The position numbers and the translations under genes are program-made. Below the pieces are notes generated by a model. The model was not told where the DNA came from. It searched no databases and saw nothing but the letters and a program-made list of their open reading frames with translations. Of a stretch of 64,000 bases of DNA, positions 32,591 to 41,387 are shown piece after piece. Position 1 is the stretch's first letter. The number at the start of each line of letters is the position of its first letter. The stretch comes from Psychrobacillus sp. NEAU-3TGS (GTDB lineage: Bacteria > Bacillota > Bacilli > Bacillales_A > Planococcaceae), in the NCBI RefSeq assembly GCF_029955155.1, contig NZ_JAPNOZ010000004.1:191599-255598 (forward strand), written 5' to 3'.

Positions 32591-33763
32591 ATGACGAAAG
32601 ATCAGCGAAAGAAATTATTTGTTTTAATGATAAATATGTTTATTGCGATAGGGAGTTTTGGAATAATTATTCCTATTTTACCAGCCTATTTAAAGTCGAT
32701 CGGGCAAGGGGGAACAGCGGCAGGATTGATGATTGCGATATTTGCCGGAGCGCAGCTAGTCATGTCTCCGATTGCTGGAAAGTGGGCAGATAAATATGGA
32801 AGAAGAATTATGATCATAGCGGGGTTAAGTGGCTTAGCGTTATCTATGTTCGTCTTCTATTTTTCAGATACTGTAAGTATTTTATATGTTTCGCGTGTGA
32901 TAGGTGGAATTGGCGCTGCGTTATTAGTACCCGCAATTTTTGCTTATGTCGCGGATATTACAACAATGGAGCAACGAGCAAAAGGGAATAGTTTTATATC
33001 GGCAGCGATGTCCCTTGGAATCGTTGTTGGTCCCGGTATTGGTGGTTTCCTAGCAGATTTTGGCCTGAAGATGCCGTTACTAGTTTCTGCGGTTGTAGGT
33101 GTTTTTGCAGTTATTTTTTCATTGTTTGTCCTAAAAGAAAGCAAACCAGAAACTAGCATCTCTCCTGAAAATAAACCAGAGCCTATGGTAAAAGAGATTG
33201 TTCAATCGTTTAAGAAACCATATTTTATCCCACTTGTTATCACGCTAGTAATGAGTTTTGGATTAATGGCGTATGAATCGGTTCTTGGGCTTTTCGTAGA
33301 CAATGAATTTGGTGCTTCGCCCCAAGATATTGCCTGGATGGTAACAGCTACAGGAATTGTCAGTGTCATTGTCCAATTGATAGCTGTTGACTGGGTTGTG
33401 CGCCGTTTTGGTGAAGAAAATGTGTTGAAAATATTTTTAGGTGTGGCTGCTTTTGGCTTTCTCCTTTCAATTGTCGTTTCAAGCTATGCATTTTTCTTTG
33501 TCATTACAATGATTATCTTCCTTTCTTCCTCTATTTTGCGTCCGGTGCTCACGACATTAATCTCGAAATTAGCAGGTCAGGAACAAGGCTTTGCGATGGG
33601 GATGAACAATGCATATATGAGTATAGGTAATGTGCTAGGACCACTTTTAGCAGGTTTATTGTATGATGTACACATAATATATCCATTTGTTTTGGGATTG
33701 ATCGTATTACTTATCACAATGATTGGCTCGATTTTGTGGAAAGGTACGAAGAAAATAGCATAA
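32591..33763 (+). CDS. MFS multidrug efflux transporter (NorA/Bmr-like)
   Basis: This 390-residue transporter has 12 predicted membrane helices. The DHA1 signatures are visible: motif A GKWADKYGRR after helix 2, motif C in the fifth helix (SLGIVVGPGIGGFLADF) and the second-half GLLYD. It resembles NorA, Bmr and Blt-type drug/proton antiporters; the substrate is not predictable. The ribosome site is GTAGGGA. The gene ends in a strong hairpin and is followed by element C. Confidence 0.87.
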   Translation: MTKDQRKKLFVLMINMFIAIGSFGIIIPILPAYLKSIGQGGTAAGLMIAIFAGAQLVMSPIAGKWADKYGRRIMIIAGLSGLALSMFVFYFSDTVSILYVSRVIGGIGAALLVPAIFAYVADITTMEQRAKGNSFISAAMSLGIVVGPGIGGFLADFGLKMPLLVSAVVGVFAVIFSLFVLKESKPETSISPENKPEPMVKEIVQSFKKPYFIPLVITLVMSFGLMAYESVLGLFVDNEFGASPQDIAWMVTATGIVSVIVQLIAVDWVVRRFGEENVLKIFLGVAAFGFLLSIVVSSYAFFFVITMIIFLSSSILRPVLTTLISKLAGQEQGFAMGMNNAYMSIGNVLGPLLAGLLYDVHIIYPFVLGLIVLLITMIGSILWKGTKKIA

Positions 33764-33767
33764 GAAG

Positions 33768-33804
33768 AGCTGTTCCATAAGTTGTATTATGGAACAGCTT
33801 TTTT
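33768..33804 (+). terminator. Terminator of the MFS gene
   Basis: AGCTGTTCCATAA and TTATGGAACAGCT form a perfect 13-bp stem with a 6-base loop followed by TTTTTT. Confidence 0.92.
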
Positions 33805-33892
33805 GCATTAAGAATTTTAAAAGCTAGACGTATGGAAGATGACTTTTTTGATGTGTTATAAGGTATGCCATTTTATGTAGAACCCTATATAA

Positions 33893-34173
33893 GGAAACTG
33901 CGACGTAAGAGATACGGCAAAGGCAATTGATTTCCGCTCCAGGCGGACGCTTACCGCGGGGCGGGCGGTGAGCCTCCTCGTCGCACGCTCCTGCGGGGTC
34001 TCACCTGTCCCGCTGACCCCGCAGGTGTCGCCGCCTTGCGCTACAATCAATGGGAATATCTTGCTCATTTAGTATCCGCATTTAGCAGGATAAAGCCAAG
34101 CCGGCGGAAAGCGTCCACCCTGTAGCGGAAATCCAAGCGTCCACTTCATTCAACTCACTACCGCGCAGTTTCC
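33893..34173. repeat. Inverted-repeat-bounded GC-rich element C (short form)
   Basis: This is a shortened relative of elements A and B. Its ends are GGAAACTGCG (33893-33902) and the perfect reverse complement CGCAGTTTCC (34164-34173). It contains one full GC-rich unit (33929-34050), which matches the reverse complement of unit 21717-21846, and only the outer fragment of the opposing unit (34100-34134). It thus looks like a deletion derivative. Reading frames through it are side effects of its GC-rich sequence. Confidence 0.68.
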
Positions 34174-34253
34174 CTAATGTCACAAAATTGTATCTTTTTT
34201 GGGGAGGGTTTTATTCAGAGGAAAGATATAATAAAAGAAAAGGAGGAGTTCAC

Positions 34254-35267
34254 ATGGTTTATCGTAAAACCCGAAAGGCTAATTTAGCACTGGCATTTCT
34301 TCTTCTAGTACTGACAACAAATTTTCTTCTTTATCAATCAGAGGTACCAAATTTTTTATCACTTCCGTTAACTAGTGGTGTCGCGATTGGATCACTTATT
34401 GATTTAGCGATTGTTGCACCTATTTTAGTTTATGTCGCATTTAAAATATCTATTAAACAAACAATTTTATTAATGTTGTTTGGTTTAGTTATAGCAAGAT
34501 TTCTAATACCTGCTGAGCTATATGCGCCGTATAAAGGAATATTATATACTGGTCTTGCATTAGAGGCGTTGCTAGTGTTTGCTGAACTAGCGCTTGTTTT
34601 TATCGTAATCCGTAAAGGCTCTGCAATTCGAAGTGAGATGAAAGTGATGAACGAGGGGGCAATTTATAGTTTACTTCCAACTGTTGAAAAAGTGGCAACC
34701 AAAAACGTGTTTATTCGCCTATTGATGACTGAATTTTTAATGTTTTATTATGCTTTGTTTACATGGAAAAAGAAAGCACCTAGTCACGAAGGCGTAGTAA
34801 CCATGCACAAAAAAACGAGCGCAATTGCGATGAATATTATGCTCATCCATGCAATCCTAATTGAAACAATTGGACTGCATTGGTGGCTACATGAAAAGTC
34901 ACTCGTACTGTCGATTATTTTACTTGTCTTAAATGTATACTCTGTCTTTTTTATAATAGCCGACATCCAGATTACAAGACTTCACCCAATGGAAATAAAG
35001 AATGGAAAACTATATATTACACAAGGGATGGCCTCGCGAATTGTCGTTACTCTATCAAATATTAAAGAAGTAGAGTGGGATGTTGCTTTAACGAATAAGC
35101 ATACATTGCAATTTATCTATAAGGATTTTGAAAAAACAGACCCGCAAGCTATCATTCGCTTACATGAACCGATAGAAGCAGTAATGTTTATGGGAGTAAA
35201 AAAGAAAGTAACTGAATTTGCAATTCGAGTGGATGAGCCAGAAAAGTTAAAGCAACTGTTACTATAA
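34254..35267 (+). CDS. Conserved membrane protein of unknown function
   Basis: This 337-residue protein has about eight hydrophobic helices grouped at 12-130 and 185-245, ending in a soluble C-terminal domain of about 90 residues (from LHPMEIKNGKLYITQGMA) that looks like a small beta-sandwich with PH-like character. I recognise no enzymatic motif. The ATG at 34254 follows AAGGAGGAG; an upstream in-frame start at 34188 lacks one. Its promoter must lie in the 80 bp after element C or within it. The C-terminal PH-like reading is a guess. Confidence 0.7.
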   Translation: MVYRKTRKANLALAFLLLVLTTNFLLYQSEVPNFLSLPLTSGVAIGSLIDLAIVAPILVYVAFKISIKQTILLMLFGLVIARFLIPAELYAPYKGILYTGLALEALLVFAELALVFIVIRKGSAIRSEMKVMNEGAIYSLLPTVEKVATKNVFIRLLMTEFLMFYYALFTWKKKAPSHEGVVTMHKKTSAIAMNIMLIHAILIETIGLHWWLHEKSLVLSIILLVLNVYSVFFIIADIQITRLHPMEIKNGKLYITQGMASRIVVTLSNIKEVEWDVALTNKHTLQFIYKDFEKTDPQAIIRLHEPIEAVMFMGVKKKVTEFAIRVDEPEKLKQLLL

Positions 35268-35292
35268 GTAGTTTCAATGTAAACTCTTTTAT

Positions 35293-35340
35293 TTGACCTA
35301 TCATATGAATGAAGTTATAATTATCTTGAATTCAAGATAA
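35293..35340 (+). promoter_or_regulatory. mhqD promoter with MhqR-type operator
   Basis: TTGACC (35293-35298) and TATAAT (35316-35321) form a sigma-A promoter with a 17-bp spacer. The perfect 20-bp palindrome TTATCTTGAATTCAAGATAA (35321-35340) begins at the last base of the -10. It closely matches the B. subtilis MhqR operator (ATCTCGAATTCGAGAT-like), which controls mhq genes for quinone and catechol resistance. Confidence 0.82.
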
Positions 35341-35358
35341 ACAGAGAGGAGTATGAAC

Positions 35359-35964
35359 ATGAAACATGTTTTTTATAAAGGTGACGACCAGTCAAAGCCA
35401 ACATTATTATTACTGCACGGTACAGGAGGAAATGAGCATGATTTAGTTGGGCTGGGAAAAGAGATCGACGGAACAGCTAATATACTAAGTGTTCGCGGAA
35501 ATATTTTAGAAAATGGAATGCCACGATTTTTTAAACGTTTAGCTGAAGGTGTTTTCGATCTGGAGGATTTAAAGTTCCGTTCAGAGGAATTAAAAAACTT
35601 CATCGATGAAGCTGCAGAAGATTATAAATTCGATCGTAATAATGTGGTCGCGATCGGCTATTCAAACGGTGCTAATATTGCGGCCAACCTATTATTCGAA
35701 TACAACAACGTATTAAAAGGTGCTATTTTGCATCATCCAATGGTTCCAAGACGTGGTGTAGAACTTCCACCACTTACAGGTGCACCTGTATTTATCGGTG
35801 CAGGGAAAAATGATCAAATGTGCCCTGCGACAGAATCAGAGGAATTACGTGATTTACTACAAGATGCCGGAGCAGAAGTGGAGTTGTATTGGCATTCCTA
35901 TGGTCATCAATTAACGCAAGACGAAGTACAAGCTGCAAAAAATTGGTACAATAATAATTTTTAA
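35359..35964 (+). CDS. mhqD: Hydroquinone/catechol-stress carboxylesterase
   Basis: MhqD is a cytoplasmic alpha/beta hydrolase of the phospholipase/carboxylesterase family induced by 2-methylhydroquinone and catechol in B. subtilis. The 201 residues match that protein closely, including LLLLHGTGGNE, the long shared block SVRGN-LENGMPRFF-RLAEG and the nucleophile elbow GYSNGA (S102). The other triad members are D152 in GKNDQ and H183 in YGHQLT. The ATG at 35359 follows GAGGAG by seven bases; the in-frame ATG at 35353 is too close. It is monocistronic; mhqR itself is not in the window. The MhqR-type operator overlaps its promoter. Confidence 0.9.
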   Translation: MKHVFYKGDDQSKPTLLLLHGTGGNEHDLVGLGKEIDGTANILSVRGNILENGMPRFFKRLAEGVFDLEDLKFRSEELKNFIDEAAEDYKFDRNNVVAIGYSNGANIAANLLFEYNNVLKGAILHHPMVPRRGVELPPLTGAPVFIGAGKNDQMCPATESEELRDLLQDAGAEVELYWHSYGHQLTQDEVQAAKNWYNNNF

Positions 35965-36008
35965 TAAGAAGCTATAAAAGATCTAAATATTTATTGGAAT
36001 AGACAAAA

Positions 36009-36047
36009 AACTGCTAAGCAAAGATTTTCTTGCTTAGCAGTTTTTTT
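36009..36047. terminator. Bidirectional terminator
   Basis: AACTGCTAAGCAA and TTGCTTAGCAGTT form a perfect 13-bp stem with an 8-base loop, followed by TTTTTTT on the plus strand. It separates mhqD from the convergent MMPL gene. Confidence 0.9.
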
Positions 36048-36050
36048 ATC

Positions 36051-38182
36051 TCAATGCCATTTTCCTGCTTTATATGGCCCTTTTCTAAAAGGCATCCACC
36101 AGTTCCATTTTCCAAATAGTTTCATTAAGCTTGGAACTAATAATAGTCGAATAATCGAGGCATCAATTGCAACTGCAATCGCAATGCCAAGTCCGATTTG
36201 TTTTACTGGCATCACATCGGTAAATGCAAAAGCACCTGTGATGACAATCATAATAAGTGCTGCAGATGTGATAACTTTACTAGTGGAAGTTAATCCCTCT
36301 ATTGTAGCAGCCGTATTATTAAGACTTTTCGAATACTCTTCTTGGATACGGGAAATTAGGAATACCTCGTAGTCCATACTTAGACCGAATACTAAACTAA
36401 ATACAATAACGGGAATGATTAACGCAATTGTTGTTTCTTCTATACCAAAATGACCGTATTGGAATATATAAACAAGTATTCCGAACGTCGAGGATAGACC
36501 AATTATATTCATAATAATTGCCTTCAGTGGGATTAATATAGAACGGAAAGCAATCATTAATATGATAAAGGTAGACCCCAAAATAATTGCAAGGAGTAAA
36601 CCGACTTTATTGAAAATCTCATCGAAAATTTCCTGATTGAATTTAGGCTGACCACCTAACATCATATCGACACCTAAATCTTTTTCTGACCATTCCCGTG
36701 CCCAATCCTGTGCTTCATCAGAGGAGCCATTCAAATCCAGTGTTACTGGGATTAATAACTTCTTTCCTTGAACAAATGATTCCAACAAAGGAGTTAACTG
36801 AGCTTTTACTTCAGATACCTGCAAGCTTTGCTCCCATTGTTCAATGGTGGAAATATTACTTGCACTAAAAATAGTATTAACTGAATCTACATGTTTATCT
36901 TCTAACAATTGTTCCTCTATTTTTTCATTTCTTCAAGTCCATCTGTATTTTCCCAGCCATCGTTTCGCTCAGCAATCATATAAACAGTCGATTTCTCTCC
37001 TAAACCGAACTCTTTATCCATTAATTCGTAAGCTTGACGAGAATCATAAGATAAGGGCAACGAATCTACTTGCGGAATCGTAAGTTTCATATCTTTTACA
37101 GGTATAATTCCAATTCCTAAAATCAGGAGCGCTACAACTACTAAGGACACTGGTCGTTTCATAACAAATGCAGCAAAGTTACGCCATCTAGTTGAAGCAC
37201 CAGGCTTTACTCGAATAATTGTCCATTTATTAATGCGATCTTTCATTAACATTAACAGGGAAGGGAGCAGCGTAATAGAGGCTAACACGGCCATTGATAC
37301 AACGAGCATTCCTCCAAGTGCAAGGTTTTGGAAAATCTCTACTTTCATAACAAGCATTGCACCTAGCCCGATGAATACACATACTGCAGAGAAAATAATC
37401 GAACGGCCGGCAGTTTGGATCGATGTTTGAACAGCATCTACTATAGAATTCTTTATGCGCTCTTCTTTATAGCGGTTGATAAGTAATAACGCAAAATCGA
37501 TACTTAAAGCGAGTCCGAGCATAGGAATAATATTCAACACAAAGATAGATAAATTCATCGTTTCGCTAAATAAAGTCATAATGCCGAATGTGGATACTAC
37601 TGTTACAATCCCGACTGCAAGTGGGACAAATGCAGCAAATACACTCCCAAAAGCAAGGAGTAGCACAATAATGGCAATTGGTATTCCAATTGCTTCTGCA
37701 CTTGCTAAATCTTTTTGACTTGCAACATTAATATCTTTATTTATAGCGGCGCCTCCGGTTAGTGTAACTCCTTTTTCACCGTCGATAGCATTACGAACTT
37801 TATCTACGACCTCAGCCATATCCTCCGTGTCTCCACTGAAATGTAACATGGCATAAGCAACATGATCTTTAAAAAGAGTAGGATCATTTATAGGTGATTG
37901 GATCGATTCAGCAATTTGTAAATCTTCCATCTTAGAAATAGTTTGCTCTATCTTTTCATTCGACACCTGATCAAAAACGATAAATAATGTTTCAGCTGGA
38001 AGGTCAAATGTATTCGTTAATTCTTCCATCACAAGTTGATGCTCACCGTCTGTGCTAAACCCGTCTCCTTCCAATAAACCGGGCAAACGAATAGCAAGTA
38101 CTGCTAAAGCAATAAAAAGTACTAACCATAAGCTCAATACAAATTTATAATAGCGTGTCACTATATTAGACAACCATTGCAT
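36051..38182 (-). pseudogene. MMPL/RND family exporter (YdgH/YdfJ-like), frameshifted
   Basis: Two adjacent minus-strand frames encode one MMPL-family exporter of about 710 residues. The first (38182 to 36917) gives the first membrane helix, a soluble loop, five helices with the GLALSIDFALLLINRYKEE motif and the start of the second half. It ends in ATG-AAA-AAA-TAG. The second (from 36908) continues in the -1 frame and contains the paired motif VFGLSMDYEVFLISRIQEEY. One extra A in the A6 tract just before 36917 would fuse them. Function would be lipid or drug export. Real inactivation, sequencing error or slippage at the A run are all possible. Confidence 0.82.
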
Positions 38183-38289
38183 AAAGTTTCCTCCCCATGC
38201 TAAATAACTTTCTTTATTGTACTAGAAAGAAGGGAGCATATACTAATATAATGTTAAGAGAAGAGGAACAAAATAAGGGAGGAAACGAA

Positions 38290-38922
38290 TTGAAAATTAC
38301 TCCACCAAAGCTACGTAGCTTTTTATCTGAACTGGATGTAAATAGTGCACTTTTAGAAGATTTTTATGTATCACAAGGAATCGTGACATTTTTAGAGTTA
38401 GAAGAGGAGCAAGAAGATAAAATCATATTTGATCAAATACACTTTCAAGGAGTTTCAATGGAAGGAGTACGATTCCAACAGGTTGAATTCGTAGATTGTT
38501 TGTTTGAAAAATGTGATTTGTCTAATGTGGATTTTGGAGATGCGGTATTTCATCGGGTAGAGATTAGAAACTCCAAGCTTTTAGGAACGAATATTTCTCA
38601 AAGTAGACTAACAGATGTGAAAATAGAAGATTCTGTTGCCAATTATATGAGCATGAGTTTTTCAAAATTGAAGAAAATATTGTTCAAACAAACCTCTATA
38701 AATCGTGCAGATTTTATCGAGTCAACATTTGATAAAGTAAGTTTAGAAAAATGTGAACTAGATGGTGCAAATTTCACCGAAACGGATTTAAAAGGAGTTG
38801 ATTTAAGTACAAATACATATGAACAGCTCACTGTATCCATGGAGAAACTTGCGGAATGTACTGTATCGACTGAACAAGCGATAGGCTTTGCAAAATCACT
38901 TGGTTTGGTTATTAAAGAATAA
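38290..38922 (+). CDS. Pentapeptide repeat protein
   Basis: This 210-residue protein has residues of about 55-185 built of A(D/N)LXX-like pentapeptides, for example FDQIHFQGVSMEGVRFQQVEF and CDLSNVDFGDAVF, and folds as a right-handed quadrilateral beta-helix. Such proteins include Qnr-like DNA mimics, but no specific function can be claimed. GGAGG precedes the TTG at 38290; upstream in-frame ATG codons lack a ribosome site. It is divergent from the MMPL gene and ends at a bidirectional terminator. Confidence 0.83.
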   Translation: MKITPPKLRSFLSELDVNSALLEDFYVSQGIVTFLELEEEQEDKIIFDQIHFQGVSMEGVRFQQVEFVDCLFEKCDLSNVDFGDAVFHRVEIRNSKLLGTNISQSRLTDVKIEDSVANYMSMSFSKLKKILFKQTSINRADFIESTFDKVSLEKCELDGANFTETDLKGVDLSTNTYEQLTVSMEKLAECTVSTEQAIGFAKSLGLVIKE

Positions 38923-38935
38923 AGGATACTTAAAA

Positions 38936-38961
38936 AAACCTCGCCTTTTAGGGCGAGGTTT
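38936..38961. terminator. Bidirectional terminator
   Basis: AAACCTCGCC and GGCGAGGTTT form a 10-bp stem around a short T-rich loop. It separates the pentapeptide gene from the convergent pit gene. Confidence 0.85.
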
Positions 38962-38966
38962 ACTTA

Positions 38967-39965
38967 TTAAAAGAATAAGTTTAGTACTTGGAATATAGCT
39001 CCGGCTAATACTGCAGAAATCGGTAATGTAATAATCCAAGTCATAACGATTTTCTTCGCAACTCCCCATTTAACACCTTTCGCACGTTGGGCAGTCCCAA
39101 CTCCCATAATAGCAGAAGAAATAACATGCGTTGTGGAAACTGGTAAATGAATAGTTGTAGCTCCAAAAATAATCATGGCAGATGATAAGTCAGCAGCGGC
39201 TCCATTTATAGGACGAATCTTCATAATTTTACCGCCAACCGTTTTAATAATCTTATAACCACCAATGGAAGTACCTAATCCCATTGCAGTTGCTGCAGCA
39301 ATTCGTACCCATAACTGAATATCATCAGTTGTTTGTAACTCGGCTGCGATTAAAGCCATAGTAATAATCCCCATTGCTTTTTGCGCATCATTTGTACCAT
39401 GTGTAAAGGATTGTAATGCAGCAGTTCCGATTTGAAATGTACGGAAACCTTTATTTGTCCCATATAGGCTTGTCTTTCTAAAAAGTACTTTGAATAAAGA
39501 CATCATTAAAAATCCAACTGCCAACGCTAGAAATGGTGAAATGATTAATGCTTGAATGATTTTGATAAATCCTTCCCAGTTTAAAACAGCAAACCCAGCA
39601 GCAGAAACCGCAGCACCTGCAATAGAACCGATTAAAGTATGTGAAGAACTGGAAGGGATCCCGTAATACCAAGTTACTAAGTTCCATATAATAGCAGAAA
39701 GTAAAGCTGCTAAAATAATGAGGGAACCATTTTGTAAAAGGAACGGATCAACGATATCTTTTGTAATTGTTTTTGCAACTCCGGTAAAAGTAAGTGCTCC
39801 AACAAAGTTCATCACAGCTGCCATTAATACAGCAACTCGAGGTTTTAATGCTCTTGTTGAAACAGAAGTTGCAATAGCATTAGCCGTATCATGAAACCCG
39901 TTAATGAAATCGAAGGCTAAAGCAAAAAAGACAACAAGAATTGTAAGAATTAAAATAGAATCCAT
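38967..39965 (-). CDS. pit: Inorganic phosphate transporter, PiT family
   Basis: This low-affinity metal-phosphate/proton symporter has 332 residues and about 10 membrane helices. The two inverted signature repeats are visible: FDFINGFHDTANAIATSVSTRAL near the N-terminus and the ATTIHLPVSTTHVISSAIMGVG block in the second half, plus SFTHGTNDAQKAMGII. It lies 11 bp downstream of the DUF47 gene in the same operon, the same order as pit/ykaA in B. subtilis. Confidence 0.93.
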   Translation of the reverse strand: MDSILILTILVVFFALAFDFINGFHDTANAIATSVSTRALKPRVAVLMAAVMNFVGALTFTGVAKTITKDIVDPFLLQNGSLIILAALLSAIIWNLVTWYYGIPSSSSHTLIGSIAGAAVSAAGFAVLNWEGFIKIIQALIISPFLALAVGFLMMSLFKVLFRKTSLYGTNKGFRTFQIGTAALQSFTHGTNDAQKAMGIITMALIAAELQTTDDIQLWVRIAAATAMGLGTSIGGYKIIKTVGGKIMKIRPINGAAADLSSAMIIFGATTIHLPVSTTHVISSAIMGVGTAQRAKGVKWGVAKKIVMTWIITLPISAVLAGAIFQVLNLFF

Positions 39966-39976
39966 AAGACGTGCTC

Positions 39977-40597
39977 CTACGCATTTCGCATGATAATTGC
40001 TTCAATCGTAGTAGCTACGTTTTGACAATAATCTGCAACTTCTTCTAGTTTTTCATATATATCTTTAAATTGAATAATCCGAATCGGGTCTTTTTCATTT
40101 AAAAATAGTTGTTTAATAGATGAACGAAGTACTTCATCACATTTACGTTCATAATCTTTAATAAGTACAGAATTCTCATGCATTTTAAGTAGCTTCTTCT
40201 GAGCAAGAAGCTCCATAGCTTTTACAATTTCATCTGTACTCTTCACAATATATCCTAAAAACGTACGCATTGAATCATCGATCTCAATAAGAGAGAACAT
40301 TTCTAAATTTGCTGTGAAATCATCAACGCCATCTAAAATATCATCCATTCTAACAGCTAGTTGCAATATATCCTCTCGTTCAATAGGAGTCATAAACGAC
40401 TTGTTCAGCATAACAATTAGCTCATGAATTAGTTTGTCTCCTGCTGTTTCATAGTTTTTTACTTTTACGCTAATTTCCTTTAAATCTGCAACAGTTTCAA
40501 TGCGGAAATCATCTGCATAGTGCGTTGCTTCTTGCACGTTTTTAGCGATATTTAACAAGGATGCGAAAAAGGGATCTGTTTTCTTTGAACCAATCAT
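39977..40597 (-). CDS. DUF47 PhoU-like phosphate transport accessory protein
   Basis: This 206-residue, all-helical protein of the DUF47/PhoU superfamily opens KKTDPFFASLLNIAKNVQEAT and has the paired E/D-rich metal-binding helices around REDILQLAVRMDDILDGVDD. Proteins of this type are encoded beside Pit transporters and modulate them. AGGAGG precedes the ATG. It is the first gene of the two-gene pit operon. Confidence 0.9.
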   Translation of the reverse strand: MIGSKKTDPFFASLLNIAKNVQEATHYADDFRIETVADLKEISVKVKNYETAGDKLIHELIVMLNKSFMTPIEREDILQLAVRMDDILDGVDDFTANLEMFSLIEIDDSMRTFLGYIVKSTDEIVKAMELLAQKKLLKMHENSVLIKDYERKCDEVLRSSIKQLFLNEKDPIRIIQFKDIYEKLEEVADYCQNVATTIEAIIMRNA

Positions 40598-40803
40598 AAA
40601 AAAGCCTCCTGGACTTTAAAGTTTATTTTCAACGTTTTTCCTCAAATAGCATACCAAAAAAAATACAAAATCTACACACTTTTTACTTCAATTTATCAAA
40701 ATTTACAATGCTGTAACATTACTACCTAAAATAAGGGTTAAAATGACGAATAAAAGCGCTCTTTGTCGAATTAAATTCAAATATTTATAAGAATGTAAAA
40801 ATA

Positions 40804-40829
40804 TGAAACTTTCCATTATTTCGTTCGTA
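40804..40829 (+). promoter_or_regulatory. SigW-type ECF promoter of the yuaF-floT operon
   Basis: TGAAAC (40804-40809) is followed after exactly 16 bp by CGTA (40826-40829). This is the consensus of SigW promoters in Bacillus, and yuaFGI of B. subtilis is a known SigW operon. It lies 31 bp before the start of the first gene. Confidence 0.85.
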
Positions 40830-40859
40830 TATAAGTTATAAAAGTATAAAGAGGAAGGG

Positions 40860-41369
40860 GTGAGAGAAATAGAACAAATCTTCTTGTATGGATTATTCGC
40901 TATTGGGTTGATCACGATATTATATGTGTTGTTTGCAGATGCGATAGATGGAATGGACAGTGGAATTTTAAATCCTACGACTGTACTTACTTTCTTATTA
41001 TTTATCTGTGCTACCGGGTTTATACTGTTAAAGTTAACGAACTGGAACGAAGAAATAATTATCATCGTAGCACTTGTAGTTTCTAGCATTATAACGTTTC
41101 TATTATACTTCTTTGTTCTTGTTCCATTAGCTTCTGCAGAAGTTTCAACAGCATATACAAATGAGTCACTGCAAGGTCAGGTTGCACGAGTAATTGTTCC
41201 GATTCCTATGGATGGCTTTGGAGAAATCGTTATTGAAACAGTGAATGGAATCATTTCGAAAAGGGCAACAGGATATGATCAAGAAGAAATTGAGTATGAC
41301 AAGCAAGTGTTAATAATTGATGTGGAAGATGGTACATTTTTAGTAAAAGAATATGAGCCTTTAAAATAA
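40860..41369 (+). CDS. yuaF: NfeD-like membrane protein, YuaF family
   Basis: This 169-residue protein has three or four N-terminal membrane helices (about 8-100) and a C-terminal beta-barrel of the NfeD/OB type (LQGQVARVIVPIPMDGFGEIVIET). NfeD proteins pair with flotillins or stomatins; YuaF partners with FloT in membrane microdomains. The GTG at 40860 lies directly behind GAGGAAGGG. The flotillin gene follows 18 bp downstream. It is under a SigW-type promoter, so it is expected to respond to membrane-active compounds. Confidence 0.87.
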   Translation: MREIEQIFLYGLFAIGLITILYVLFADAIDGMDSGILNPTTVLTFLLFICATGFILLKLTNWNEEIIIIVALVVSSIITFLLYFFVLVPLASAEVSTAYTNESLQGQVARVIVPIPMDGFGEIVIETVNGIISKRATGYDQEEIEYDKQVLIIDVEDGTFLVKEYEPLK

Positions 41370-41387
41370 TGATAGGGGGAATGTGAA

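Noticed and set aside
33856-34068. A 70-residue minus-strand frame within element C
   Set aside because: It is a by-product of the GC-rich repeat, with no start site or codon use like neighbouring genes.
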